A stretch of DNA of 64,000 nt from assembly GCF_040802235.1 (NCBI RefSeq), contig NC_133157.1, positions 31,823,501 to 31,887,500 on the forward strand. The letters run 5' to 3'. The notes beneath the pieces are model-generated. The model did no database searches and had not been told where the DNA came from. It saw nothing but the letters and a program-made list of their open reading frames with translations. How positions within the stretch are numbered: position 1 is the first letter of the stretch; every line of letters starts with the position of its first letter. Made by a program: the position numbers and the translations under genes. Of this stretch, positions 52,501-63,329 are shown in pieces. The DNA comes from Manis javanica. Its lineage: Eukaryota > Chordata > Mammalia > Pholidota > Manidae.

Positions 52501-55500
52501 GCAAGCACATTTTAAGCCTATATTTACATCACATCTGCTAGCATCCCTTTGGCCAAACAAGTCACATAGCCATGACCAAAGTCAAGAGGAGGAGAGGGAA
52601 GCACTCTGCTTCCGTGGAGATGGAGGGGAAGAAGGGAATATTTGCTGAAGAGTATTTGAGTCTACACATTGATCTTCCTCATTACTTCCCTCTTGAGTTT
52701 CATCTTTTCATGTTTAGTGCCTAGGGATTTCCCTTCCTTTCCTAGGAATTCAGCTAAGTATTTTTTAAATAGGTTTTATACTTATCTAGCATCTGTTCAC
52801 AGAATAAGGGGTTTTTTTTTCAGAGTGATTTGTGAACTATACTGCTAGAAATTATATATTGCACACAGGGATTTTATAGCAAAACCAGGACCTCCTCAAA
52901 GATCTACAGACTTTCATGTCCTCTTCTTTTTTGACCATGATATTGCTGCCCTTTAAATAATGACCCCCTAGTATAGTGTTTTTCAGACTGTTGACTGTGA
53001 CCACATTAAGAAGTACATTTTATTTTGTAGTTCAGTGCACATATATATAATTTACAAAATAGTAGCTCTTTCTAAGTGAAATACATTTTGATGTTTTCCA
53101 TTCCACTTTTTAAATGCTGGTCATGATACTAAGCCAATTTTACAATCTGCCTATGGATCATAATCTGCAGTTTGAAGAACACTGACCTAGTGAACTCCTT
53201 TAATCATTTTCTCCTCATTAATTTTGGAAGATGTCTACTTTTATTTCTTTGCAAAGGTGAAGTAAACTCAATTTAACTGTCCTTTCATTTAACTCATGAT
53301 GAATTTCTCTGTGGTCCACAGTCCTAGGCCAGCCTTTAGTGCTGCCTAGTTCTTTCCTGCAAAGCAACATGTGCTGAGCCTTCACGCTGGGCAAATGCAG
53401 CCCGGTGGCAGGTGCCAACAGGCATGCAGGTAGGTTAGTGCCAGCTCTTGAAGAAATGACACGATTATTCAGTCTAGACAAGTAGTTGGTCCAAGGGTGG
53501 CCCATTCAGGAGGGGCAGTAAGCTCCTTGGAGTCTGTGAGATGATCAGTGAAGGCTTCAGAGAGAACAGATCTGAGCAAAGAAAGAAAGCAGGGGAGAAG
53601 GATGCCAGGAGATGTTTGGAACTTTTCTTGGCAGAAGTAGGGAGTCCCTGATGGTTTTGAGCCAGGTAATTATAGGACCAGATGAAGGTTCAGGAAAGTT
53701 AGTTTGGCAAGTCCATTCAACATTCGTTCAGCACATACATACTAAGTGCCCAATATATTTCAGGCACTGCTCTAGGCATTCAAAGTATTTCAGTGAATAA
53801 AACAGACAAACATCACTGCCCTCGTGGAGTATATACTCCAGCAGTGGGGTTGGGGCAGGGGAGTCAAGCTTAATATTGTTTATAAGTGATATTGTGGAAG
53901 GTGATAGGAATGATGAAAAAAGTGAAAAAGAGGAGGTTGAGGGGGGTCGGGAGTGGCGTGGGTGGAGTGCATTGTGCAGAGTGCCTGAGTCCGGTAGACC
54001 AATCAGCACAGGACCTGGGTGGGGATGTGGCTTAAGCTCCAGAAGTGGCAGCGGGGAGGGCAGGATGACAGGGCTGTCAGCCTTGTGCTTCTCCGTTTTC
54101 CTTTCAGAAACAGGATGTACAACATCCGGGGCAACAGACAGGCCCAAGGAACAGGCCATGGACCTCCTGGGGAAGATTCTCCGTTGATCAGGGAGCCTCA
54201 GAGGGAGGGGCAGCCCTCGGCCCCCAGCCCCAGCACCCTAGGTGAGCCTCTGCCCAGGTCTGAGTTGCCTTCAGAGACCATGTGAGCACCCCCTCTCCTC
54301 CCCAAAACCCAACACGTGTACTTTTGTGTGTCAAAGATGAAATTCTCCAGGTCCCTCCTAGGTTTCCATGAATCTAGCAACAGTGATTTTTTAAAAATTA
54401 TTTTGGCAAAGTATACATCACAGAAAATTTACCATTTTAGCCAACTGTAGGTGTACAGTTCAGTGGCATTAGGTACATTCACCTTCTTGTGCAACCGTCA
54501 CCGCCGTCCATTTCCAAACCACATTTCCTCTTCCCCAGCTGAAACTTAGCAGTGATTCCTGAAGTAATAAAGGAAAATACCTCCCACTTTCTTTCTTATT
54601 TAAAAAAAGATTTTAAGGGTATAAAAATGCTTTTCTGGGGTAATTACAATCAGATATGAAAGAAGCAGAGCAGTTAACCTTTAGGTATCCCTCCCAGCTA
54701 TGCCATAACACTTCATTATTTCACAAAATAGGAGTGCCCCACACCACTGGGAGTGTTAGTTTCTTTGAAGTGGGCATTGGTGCCCTTGGAATATATTTTA
54801 ACTTAGAAACAGAGGAGAGAAAACTGGCTAAGGCAGAACTGTGGAGCCTTCTGATGGCAGAGAGGACCCCTGGGCGATGTAGCAGTGACTGTAGGAAAAG
54901 CACCCCTTTGGAGCAGCGCCCAGGGAGGCCCTGCAGGCCATGATGAACAGTCCAGGAGGAGAAGAGCCCTGCAGGGAATCAATAATAATGCTAAAATGAG
55001 CATGTAGAGCAGCCTTTGTACAGGGTTACTCTAAGCACTTCTTTTTGGTAACAGTTTAATAAAGATATGATTCACATATCATACAATTCACCAATTTGAA
55101 GTATACAATTCGCCATAATCAATTTTAGAACATTTTTATTACCCCCCAGAATCCCCTGTATCCCTCAGCCATCAGTCCCAATCTCTACTCCTTCCAGCTC
55201 TAGGCAACCGCTAATCTACTTTCTGTCTCTATGTATTGTCTCTTCTGGCCATTTCATATGAGTGAAATCTATGATAAGCAGACCTTTATATTAGAAATGG
55301 CATAAAATTTAATGTGACTTATTCCCAGAGGAATTAATGTTTAAACAAAAGGGTATTAACAAGAAGCCTACATGTCAGAACATGTACTAGGGAGTCACTC
55401 TGGCTGGGAAAGGAAAGGAGATTAAGAAAGAGCGACCTGGCATCACTTCAAAAAAAATGCAGAGAAAGTTTTAAACTAGCCAATAAAATTAAGACAAATA

Positions 55501-58087
55501 TTTTAATATAGATACAGCTTGCTTAGGTGAAGTCTGGGAAAGAATGTAAACCCTGTAGTACTCAGCCAGTGAGGAACCAGGGGAGGGACTCACGTGATAA
55601 GAAATAAATTGCTTGTCGTAATGACACTAAGTGTGCCTGCTCACCATACACCTGATCTTGCAAGACTGTCATTAAAGCCTCGCTCCCGCTGTTCTCTTTG
55701 ACTAAGTTCAGACCAGTGAGCACGTTTCCCACATTTATGACTGGCTTCTTTCCTTTGGCAGAATCTTTTCAAGTTTCATCCATGTGCACTCTGCATTTTA
55801 CCTGCATTAACCTGTTTAATCCTCACAATTATCAGAACTCTAGATACCATTGTTGTTCTCATTGAATAAATGAGGGAACTGAGGACAGCAAAGCGGAGTG
55901 CCTGGCTCACAGCAGCACAAGTGACCAGAAGAGGAATCAGGCTCAGCACCCTGTCCCATACTGCTGCCTGAAGCCTCGTTTTCTACGTCAGTGATTTTTC
56001 AAACCATGTCTTTGTTCCCTTGAAGCCTTAACCCCATAAATAAGATCTAATGTACAAAGGAGATAAAAGCAGAGTGGAGGCAGGGGTAGGAGGCTGGGCT
56101 CCCTCGCTTCTTGCATCCTCTTCTGCTCCCAGTCAGCCCTGAGGCGCTGCCACAGAATAGCACTGAGAGAAAAGCACCCCGACTTTGGCCTCATCTTCTC
56201 CGATCGCTGGAGAAGTGGACACAGTACTCTCCACCCTGCGTGCCCTCAGGGTTGGTGGACAGCAGTGTTATCAGAGGGCAGCAGGGCTACAGGGGACCTC
56301 CCGCTCTCCTAGACTGGCAGGAGAGCAAGGGAAACAGTGCATTCCTCTCAGCCCCATGGTCTGCTTTGTACCCAGCATAATTGGATTTCTTTTGAGTCTG
56401 GAACAAAGTCATTCTTGTACCCAACAAGGCCAAGTAATTTCTGGTTCCTGTCCCCTGCTAGAGTTCCTATCACCTACTGGAATAGTTCTTTATCTGTCCA
56501 AAAAATGGCTGGCCCTTGGCATGGTTCCGAAAGGTGCTAAGTCATTCAGCTTGTCTTAGCTTGAGTGACAGCTTGCCTATCCCTTCCTTGTGATCCCATA
56601 CCACATCCTTAATTTTAATACCTTAGTCCCAAAAAGATTGGGGAAGGACATCTTATTAAAATACATATCAGGGGAAAGTGACTAATTTGGGTTATGAAAT
56701 TTAGGTAAGATCAAAATAAGATTCTGCAAAGTAGCAAAGGGTAGACAACAAATGTGACTGAGCTCAGTAGCCAAGGCAGAGAGAGAAACGCAAGTGGTTA
56801 GATTATTGCAATATTTTCTTAGGAGAAGTAAAGCTTTTTCTGGCACTGAGGGTGAGGGGAATTTCTCCTCCTGGGGCTTCGTAAGGGCGTGATGTGTACA
56901 TGTCATGTAAATAAGATTCTCAAGGCCCCCTGACTATATAATCAGGCCATTAAATGTCCTTGGATGTAGGGTGGTGGCAGAGCCCTAAAGTACAGGCTGG
57001 GGGCAGGGCAGCCTGGGTGAGTGCCTCTCTGATGTTGGACTTGAGAATAAAATTTAGCAATCATCGGCAAATGTTTTCTGTTAAGAGCCAGGTAGCAAGT
57101 ATTTGAGGCGTTATGGGCCTTACGGTCTGTTATGTAAGCACTCAGTTCTGTCACTGTGGAGTGAAAGCATGCATCCCGGACAATGCACAAACAAATGGGT
57201 GTGGCTGTGTTCCAATTAAACTTTATTTACAAAAGCAGTCTGTGGGCTGAATTTGCCTGGGGGTCATTGTTTGCTTACCCTTGCTTTAGAGGAAATGGAA
57301 AGACAGTACAGCCTTGAGGCAAACAACTGTGGGAAACATGTCTCCTGATTTAGCTTAGAATAATAGTCCAGTAACAGTTTGAGGTACTCTCCAGGGCAAG
57401 AATGCAAAGTACAGATAGTCCATTTTCCCATCAAAAACAGTCTTTGTACTTTGAAAATTGCCCAGAAGTAGAGGTGGGATCCTGAAATAAAAAAACAAGA
57501 CATCCTGCCAGGGTTTGTGCCCTCAAGAGCTGGCTGCCTAGCAGATACCATGCAGCAGGGTAATATGACCAGCCCACACAGGTTGAGATCCAAGAGAGGG
57601 GACAGCTTAGAGGATGGGCTGAATGACCTGGCCAACGCAGTGTAAATAGGGTTTATATAGTCCAGTGGATCTCAAAACATGATCCCTAGACTAGCTGCAT
57701 CAGTGTCACCTGGGAATGTTTTAGAATGCAAATTCTCAAGCCCCAGCCATCCCAGGCCTATTGAATGAAAAGCTCTGGAAGTGGTTCCCATGATCAGCAT
57801 TTTACCAAGGCTGCCAGATGCTTCTACAGCAGGATCCTGTTTGAGAACCACTGAGGCTGCTGATCATAACCTTTGTGTTCTCTCAAGCATGGAAAGATCC
57901 AGTGGATTCTCCAAAGACTATACCCAAGTCCTCTCTGACTGCCAATCTCATTCAGAAAGCCAAGCGCCAGAACAACACCTTCCCGCTCTTTGCTGAAGGA
58001 CTCACACGGAACCGAACTGCCCAGGAGAAAGTGTTGACCTTGGAGCAGCAAGTTCTAATGCTCAACAAGGAGTTAAAGTCTCAGAAG
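40147..58087 (+). CDS. TBC1D2: TBC1D2 (Armus/PARIS-1), first five coding exons (join 40147-40521, 43663-43804, 48378-48525, 54108-54241, 57888-58087)
   Basis: TBC1D2 is a Rab7 GTPase-activating protein that also binds active Rac1 and LC3, linking Rac signalling to Rab7 inactivation, E-cadherin turnover and autophagosome maturation. The five exons join in frame into 333 residues: a PH domain (about 48-147), a Pro-rich linker, a poorly conserved region, and the start of the central coiled coil. The coiled-coil remainder and the catalytic TBC domain lie beyond the window. Introns are GT-AG; junction phases are 0, 1, 2, 1 and 0. The start is the ATG at 40147 because the codon directly before it is an in-frame TAG. 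The close paralogue TBC1D2B is less likely given the sequence match and the position next to GABBR2. Confidence 0.95.
41105..41345 (+). mobile_element. MIR
   Basis: GTGACCCTGGGCAAGTTACT and AACCTCTCAGAATGTATAGG, then GTCAATAAATGTCAGTTGAA, match MIR. Confidence 0.8.
43330..43500 (-). mobile_element. MIR
   Basis: AGATGAGGAAACTGAGGCCC and CCTACTGTGTCAGGTAGTAT are diagnostic of a reverse MIR. Confidence 0.75.
43663..43804 (+). CDS. TBC1D2: TBC1D2 exon 2: C-terminal helix of the PH domain
   Basis: The exon has 47 codons plus one base, residues 126-172. It begins ATTRQVMLYWLQQLQMKRWEF, with the hallmark tryptophan of the PH C-terminal helix, followed by a Pro/Ala-rich linker (NSPPAPPAAPDAALPE). 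Acceptor TGTGCTTCTCAG, donor GTACCC. The split codon completes as Glu173 in exon 3. Confidence 0.95.
43935..44190 (+). mobile_element. MIR, nearly full length
   Basis: GGCTGCCTGGGTTTAATTCC, TTGCTTAACCTTTCTGAGCT and TTCAATAAATGTCAGCTGCT span the whole MIR. Confidence 0.85.
44850..45420 (+). mobile_element. L2 fragment
   Basis: GAGCTCCATTGCCCCTCAGT, CCTGCCAACTCCTGCTTCTC and CTGGCTGGCACATTGGATAT match L2 in order. Confidence 0.55.
46480..46680 (-). mobile_element. MIR
   Basis: CATTTTACAGACAAGAAAAC and TTTAAGGTCACAGAGTGAAA match a reverse MIR. Confidence 0.75.
47780..48090. mobile_element. LINE-like diverged fragment
   Basis: TGTTTACTATAGAAAATTTG and CTGTCTCTTTCCACTTAATA match a common ancient LINE-like pattern, also seen near 16740-17310 and 48660-49010. 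The family is not resolved. Confidence 0.35.
48378..48525 (+). CDS. TBC1D2: TBC1D2 exon 3: linker
   Basis: The 148-base exon (phase 1 in, phase 2 out) encodes Glu173 and residues 174-221. It contains EEFLCPVKTPPGLVG and QNISLKHLGTEI, both conserved in TBC1D2 as I know it. No folded domain is recognised. Acceptor TTTGTTCCCCAG, donor GTAAGT. Confidence 0.94.
48660..49010. mobile_element. LINE-like diverged fragment
   Basis: AAAGTAATACATGTTCTTT followed by TAATCCTATCACCCAGAGA and ATTTCAGCTACTTTTTTACC has the layout of an ancient antisense LINE segment. Confidence 0.35.
49025..49260 (+). mobile_element. MIR
   Basis: ATCCTGGCTCCACTAGTCAT and TAAATGAGCTAATGCATGCA match MIR. Confidence 0.65.
50180..50440 (+). 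mobile_element. MIR
   Basis: CTAGCTGTGTGACTTTGGTT and GGGCTGTTGTGAGGGTTAAA match MIR, nearly full length. A reverse MIR core (GAATTCAGGCTCAGAGAGG) follows at about 50445-50540. Confidence 0.8.
51370..52240 (+). mobile_element. internally deleted L1
   Basis: 51370-51850 resembles the part of ORF2 between endonuclease and reverse transcriptase (GACAAGCCTTTAGCTAGACA; CCTAATACCAAAACCAAATA). 52065-52240 resembles an L1 3' end (ATGTAACTATGTGTGATAAT). The roughly 200 bases between are not L1-like. Confidence 0.55.
52270..52655. mobile_element. unassigned interspersed repeat, LTR-like
   Basis: CTAGTCAGCTCTCACAACAA with ATTTATTTCTCACACTTTGA and ACAAGTCACATAGCCATGAC looks like an ancient LTR repeat. 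The family is uncertain. Confidence 0.35.
52974..53184. mobile_element. hAT-type non-autonomous element
   Basis: The ends TAGTGTTTTTCAGACTG and CAGTTTGAAGAACACTGA are inverted repeats matching at about 14 of 17 positions, as in MER20/Charlie-type elements. The inside is AT-rich and non-coding. Confidence 0.55.
54108..54241 (+). CDS. TBC1D2: TBC1D2 exon 4: linker
   Basis: The exon completes Gln222 and encodes residues 223-266 (NRMYNIRGNRQAQGTGHG, then a Pro/Ser-rich low-complexity end). MYNIRGN is the conserved part. Acceptor TTTTCCTTTCAG, donor GTGAGC. The phase-1 end joins exon 5 to make Ala267. Confidence 0.94.
54395..54545 (-). mobile_element. L1 3' end fragment, antisense
   Basis: On + it reads GTGTACAGTTCAGTGGCATT and GTGCAACCGTCACCGCCGTC, the antisense of an old L1 3' end. 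Confidence 0.65.
55050..55790 (-). mobile_element. L1 3' end fragment, antisense, split by the solo LTR
   Basis: 55050-55271 reads GCAACCGCTAATCTACTTTC and CTGTCTCTATGTATTGTCTC on +. After the LTR it resumes ACTGGCTTCTTTCCTTTGGC and TTTCATCCATGTG to about 55790. Confidence 0.65.
55272..55733 (+). mobile_element. solo LTR (class I endogenous-retrovirus type) inside an L1
   Basis: A 462 bp block begins TGATAAGC and ends TTTCCCACA, with an ATTAAA signal at 55671-55676 and a typical CT-rich 3' part. It interrupts an antisense L1 3' end: L1 sequence runs to 55271 and resumes with TTTATGACTGGCTTCTTTC at 55734. The candidate 4 bp target duplication is TCTA/TTTA (one mismatch). No viral genes are present. 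Confidence 0.65.
55785..55960 (-). mobile_element. MIR
   Basis: CCTGTTTAATCCTCACAATT and AATGAGGGAACTGAGGACAG match a reverse MIR. Confidence 0.65.
57055..57290. mobile_element. hAT/Charlie-type fossil, limits approximate
   Basis: Recognised from GGGTGTGGCTGTGTTCC followed by AAACTTTATTTACAAAAGCA and GGGCTGAATTTGCC, a common mammalian DNA-transposon sequence. The exact family is not assigned. Confidence 0.5.
57663..57853. mobile_element. MER5A-like hAT-Charlie element
   Basis: It begins CAGTGGATCTCAAAACATGA and ends CTGTTTGAGAACCACTG, matching the MER5A terminal inverted repeats. The inner part has the typical TCACCTGGGAATGTTTTAGA. No 8 bp target duplication is recognisable. It ends 34 bases upstream of TBC1D2 exon 5. 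Confidence 0.75.
57888..58087 (+). CDS. TBC1D2: TBC1D2 exon 5: start of the coiled coil
   Basis: The exon covers residues 268-333. It contains IQKAKRQNNTFPLF and TRNRTAQEKVLTLEQQVLML; the latter starts the heptad pattern of the central coiled coil that binds active Rac1. The acceptor is an AAG rather than CAG (TTCTCTCAAG) with a short pyrimidine tract. Donor GTAAGC, phase 0. The next exon was not found before 64000. Confidence 0.94.
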
Positions 58088-60069
58088 GTAAGCTCTGGCC
58101 CCAGAAAGGCCCCAGGCTCCAGTAGACCCCTCTGAGCCTAGAGTCTTTGGGCAAGCTAGACATGATGCATCAGCCCAGCTGGGCATAGGCCAGTCTGTGA
58201 TGCTTGATGGCCAAACTGCACATGGTTGGAAGCACTATGCTGTTGACTACTCAGGGACATGCTGTCACTCTAGATGGCAGAGGCTAGGTCTGTGGAGACC
58301 AACTTTAATAATTATCCCTTATACCCAACCTGGAGGGCTGTGCATGGTCTGCCTGTCCCCACACTGAAATGGGACAGTATTTGGAGGAGGGTGATCTGGA
58401 AGCAGGGTCCTGGGAAGGGACAGCAAAGGAATTGGGCAATGTTTGACCTGGCAGCCAGTAACTGGGTGAAGATCTCTGAAAGACTGTCGCAGGACTGAGA
58501 AAGCAGGCAGGTCTGTGTGACCCTGGAGCTGAGCTAGGCCCAAAAGGGGACAGTGACAAGAAGGAAGACTCATGCTTAATAGAGAAGTCAATTATAGAAG
58601 ATAAAAAAGAAAGAGCTACATGGTCATTGCAGAAAACAGATCACATATATACATAGACAATAAAATCATTCAAAAATCCTACAACCCAAGGGAGTAAATT
58701 GTGTTCACATACAGAGACAACCTCAAAAGTAGTGAGGGTCACATGGCAGGGAGGTGATGGGGGCTGTAGTACCGGGCAGTAGGCTCTCTTTAGCTCAATA
58801 GAAGTGATTAAGTTAGCTTAGTTACCGAAAATCCCCAGGGTGGTGCCTAGTGGTACATCCGATGTTGGGCTCCACTGAGGGCCCAAGCTCCTTTTCCACT
58901 GAGAGGAAAGCCTAAGCTTTTGTGTTTAGGCTTTGGCTCTCCTGGATCACTTTCTGCTTTGTTTCCTGACTCTTGCTCCTGGGAAGGGGAAGGAGGGGAG
59001 TGTACTGTATTTACTACTGAACATTCTCCCCTTTCTATATTTCTTCTTTTCCTTTCTGCTCTGTTTTTGGAGAAAACAATCCAGAAAAATACCCTCCCTA
59101 CCTCGTTTTACCCCTCCTGCCTTTCTCACCCCTAAGCCTATATTAAGGGAACCATCAGAGGCTTCATGCCTGGCAGGTCAGGGGTCACACTGAATGCAGC
59201 AGCTGGTGATTTGAGTTCTCAAACGAGGAATCTCATTCACCCGTATGTTCTCAATTCACTTGTTTATTCATCAAGCCTTTATTGAGGGCTTGTTATGTGC
59301 ACATGTGTTCTAGGTGCTGGGGAACAAAAAGACACCAGCCCTGCTGTTAAGGGCTTATATTTCATGGAAGAGACAGGCATTCCGCAATTCAATACCCAAA
59401 TAGATCATAACAGCTGTGAGGTCCCCTCTGCTGCACTTAGAAGCCCAGCTAGTTCTCTTTTCCTCCCATCATCTTCATGTTCCTGTCACGAGGCTGCTGG
59501 TGCTTCTCAGAGTTGGGAGGGCATTAAACTGAGCTGTAGCAGCTGCCTAATACCTAGAACAATATAGCTTAAGTCCCAAACCCAAGCTGGCCAGGAAAAG
59601 AATCTGGAATGTAAACACTGCCTCTCCTTTCACCACATCTTCCCCATCTTAATAGGAAATGTGGACAACCTCCCTTGACTTGGCCTTTCCTTCTAAGGCA
59701 TTATGAATTATCAAATGAAGTAGAGACACTGTAAGAGACCTGGATTTCATTTAGGTTTGCCCTTGATGACTATGCAGCCCTTGAGGATGCCCCATTCTTT
59801 AATAAATGAAAGCGAGCTCTTAGAGATTAGCAAGAGTTGCCCAAGCTGTTGACTTTTGCCCTACAGTCAATGAAAATGTCAGAGGAAGTTGTTCAAGTGT
59901 TAAAGAATCTGGACTTTCTTACTAGCTCACTTCCTAGAAAATTCAATCTTCCCTGAACAGATAATCAGAAGTAGTAGAAGTCTTGTGGTTTTGCTTTTGA
60001 CTTGAGATATGAATGGATTTGCATGCTGTCCTGCCCACCTCGCCAATGCATTTCAGTCTAGCGGGTGAT

Positions 60070-60250
60070 TCAGAGCACAGGTCTTTAGCTGAGATGGTGC
60101 AGGCCCAAGTTCTGGCCCTCCACAAGTTTCTTAGCCTTTCTAAGATTAGTTTTCCTCCTCTGTAAAACGAGTTGTAATCATGTTTGCTAGAGAGGCCAGC
60201 GTCCAGATTCAGAAAGCCCAGTGCCTGGCACCCAGCAGCTGCCCAACAGA
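60070..60250 (+). mobile_element. MIR fragment
   Basis: TTCTTAGCCTTTCTAAGATT followed by CCTCCTCTGTAAAACGAG matches MIR. Confidence 0.6.
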
Positions 60251-60929
60251 TGCAGGCTTTGATTAGTTCAGCTCTTCTTACATCACTTCCGGCCCTTGTG
60301 GATTCCTTCCTGCCCTACCAGGAGAAACACATACTTGAAGGGCTCTGGGAAGACAGATGGAAGCCCATGAGGGCCTCCAGCTATGTGCTTGTGAGGCACA
60401 GCAGTGATGAATGGGGCCAGTGTTCATTACACATTAGGAAGGGGAGCCCCAGCCGTACCAGTGCTGGGGTTTCGCCTCCAGTTCAGATACTAAAACCAAT
60501 TAGGGAAAGAAGAAGAGGAGACCAACTCTTGACCCAGAGGAGGAATAGAGGCCTGCATAACCTTGGGGTTCCCCCTGGTGCCCCAAACCCTCAGAGATGC
60601 CGATTAGAGAGCAATTCCATCTGAGACTCTCCAAGTCTGGCTCCTCAGCTGAGTGCCTTTCTGTGTGTCCTCGGGCAAGGCACCATCATTCTGCCTGAGA
60701 CTGCGGGAGGACACGGGAACTGGGGTCTTGTCCTGGCTCAGCCAGCCAGGTGGCCATTGCCAACAGCTTTAGTGATCCTTTAAGAATTTGTATCTCAAAT
60801 TCTGTTGGGTGCTGTAGAGGGCACAGAGGTACATTGGACCAAATCCCTGCCCTTGGGGACCTCACTGTCCAATGGGAGAGAGAAGATATGGGCATAAACA
60901 ACTGTTTGTGTTAAGCATGGCCTCCTCGC

Positions 60930-61060
60930 TAAGTGAAGCCCCCAGCCCTGTGCTGGTGCTTTCCGTGCATTTTCTCTAATCCTTGTAACAGTGGTCAGCC
61001 CCTTTTTTCTGAGGAAAAAACTGAGGTTCTGAGCATTACTGCATGCCCAGGGCCTCCCAG
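60930..61060 (-). mobile_element. MIR fragment
   Basis: TTTTCTCTAATCCTTGTAAC followed by GAGGAAAAAACTGAGGTTC matches a reverse MIR. Confidence 0.5.
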
Positions 61061-62169
61061 GGACTGTGCCAGAGTTCAGGCTTTGTTCTGCCTGTCTCTA
61101 GAGCTGCTGTCCTTTTCATCTTGCTGTGCTTGAAGGGCTCAGAGAAGGTGGGTGACTGGCCTAAGGTCACACAGCTGGAAGAGCCAGGACTAGGCCCCTG
61201 TCCTGCTTCCCCAGGTCCAGGACTCTCATTGCAGCTGGCACAGTCCAGTACCAGACACAGGCACCTTAACTGCTCTTCAGGAAAATGCTCCCACTCCCTG
61301 TGCCTCCCTGGTGTTGTATTAAACAACAGGATGACTCCATTACCAATTAAGCCATTATCTATCCCAGGTCCTTGCAACACTGGCCCCATGAGACATTTGG
61401 ACTCCAGGAGATAGCACCAGATGGCTGCTCGGCCAGGCTACTCAGACTCAAAAGAGTTGACAGAATTGCACCCAGCCTGAAGGCTGTCTGCTCTGGCAGA
61501 TGGAAGTCTGTTGTTTGTGGTGATGTTGGCCATCTGGTGACTGCTGGGAATGATGAACCCCTCCCCAGCTTTGCCTGGGGCTCTCTGGGGCCAGTCACTC
61601 AGGACTACTTGGTAAATGCATGTAATTTGTTTAGGAAATGTTGGGAGCAAAGTTTAGCCTCTTACTTCCCTAGACCTCACCCAGACACTTCAGAGCACAG
61701 ACCTCAGAGCTAAGGCCCTGGGTTCAGAGGTCGTGGAGGGAAGTCAGGAGGAGCTCCAGCTTTGCAGCGTGGAGAGTGGCACTTGGCAGACTTCCTCCTT
61801 GCTGCTGGGCCACTCTCTGTACGCGTCAGATCCCCATTTTACTTGCACCCAAGAAAGCTGCGGTTCAGTGTTCTGAACACCCTCATTAGGTAGCCCCTTG
61901 TGGGCCCAGACTGGGAATGGAAGCCTCTGTGACAGCTTCCATGGTTTTCATCGCAAGCACTGTTGGGACCACCCACCTTGATGAAAGATTCAATTCTTCA
62001 ATAAGATAAAGGATTAATTTTTAAAAGGTGATTTGTTGGTTTTTTTAATTGGAAATAAAATTTCAATTTATGACCAGTCATCAGAGTCTGAGATGGACCA
62101 AACAATGAACAATTAAGAAATAGTAAAAGTGCCACTTGATCAGTTCTTCTATTTCTAAGAATTGGTCCT

Positions 62170-62640
62170 GAGGTATTGCTTGTAATTGTGAGTATTGGAA
62201 ACAGCCCAGATGTCCATCCTTGGGGTGGGATTAGGGAACTGTGGTACATCTGCACAAGCACTCCCCTTGGACTGCTGCACACGATGGTGTTGCTCATTAC
62301 TGATCGACCCAGAGAGGAGCTGTGGCATATCATAAGGACAAAAGCAACTTCAAAACAGGTATATCACAAGTTCCCTTTTTTTAGAAAAGTATTTCTCTAT
62401 GGTGTGTATGTGCATTTTTGTGATTGGCTTATTTCATTTAGCATAATGTCCTCAGGGTTCATTCATGTCGTAGTAGGTGGCAGGATTTCCTTCCTTTTTA
62501 AGGCTGAATAATATTCTGTTGTATGTATACACGCACATTTTGTTTATTCATTCACTGTCAGTAGACAGTGTCAGGAAACAGCTTGGGTTGTTTCCACCTC
62601 TTGGATATTGCGAATGATGCTGCTGTGAACATGGGTTATT
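62170..62640. mobile_element. two opposed L1 3' end fragments
   Basis: 62170-62360 is sense-oriented (GAAACAGCCCAGATGTCCAT; AACTGTGGTACATCTGCAC). 62380-62640 is antisense (GATTGGCTTATTTCATTTAG; AGGCTGAATAATATTCTGTT). Confidence 0.6.
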
Positions 62641-63329
62641 TTCATTTTTAAAGATACTGAAAGAAGCATTTCAATGAAAAATCCATTCACTGCACATCAT
62701 GGCGAAGTGAAGGATCCTGCATTCGGAGTCAGGAGCCCTCTAGTACGCTGTGTTTTCCCGCCTGCAGGGATCTACTAGTCCCTTTCCTCCTCTCCCTTCT
62801 CCTTTCTCGGGCTTCTGTCTCCCTGGGCGACAGCAAGGCACCTGGGCTGGGTGGTCTCGCAGGCCTGTCTAGCTTCCACATTTTCTGAATCCGTGATGGG
62901 TGCCTACTCCTCATCTTACACTTCCTGCTCCAGCTGCGTCCATCTACCAGTTGCTTTCTCCCAGTCTCATTCTGGTGGGAGGAGGGCCTCCTGGGCTGAT
63001 GTCTTGGTCTTGGATTTTGAGAGCCAGATGTGGGGAGGGGGAGACTGCTGGATGTAATGAAATGGACCTCAGAGTTGATGCTCTCAAAATTGGGGGAAAT
63101 ATACCAGCTTGATTCCAAGCCTAGGGCAAGTCTGAACAGTGGTGTCTGCTGGTTATTTCACCAGGCAGCCAACCAAGGCAATCTCCCAATCTCAGCTGAA
63201 TCAGAAAATGGTCGGCTTCTGGATTTCCCTAGAGCTACAAGAATGTTAATCTCTTCCAGCAGAGCCCTGGGAAGCTATTTCTTCATTCCAAACATTCCGG
63301 TTTGGTGTGCAGCCCCCTCCCCACCCCAG

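Larger units (their letters stand above)
48526..54107 (+). other. TBC1D2: TBC1D2 intron 3
   Basis: The intron has LINE-like sequence (48660-49010), MIRs, an internally deleted L1 (51370-52240), an unassigned repeat (52270-52655) and a hAT fossil (52974-53184). Confidence 0.9.
54242..57887 (+). other. TBC1D2: TBC1D2 intron 4
   Basis: The intron has two reverse L1 3' ends, one split by a solo LTR (55272-55733), a reverse MIR, a hAT-type fossil and a MER5A-like element that ends close to the acceptor. Confidence 0.9.
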
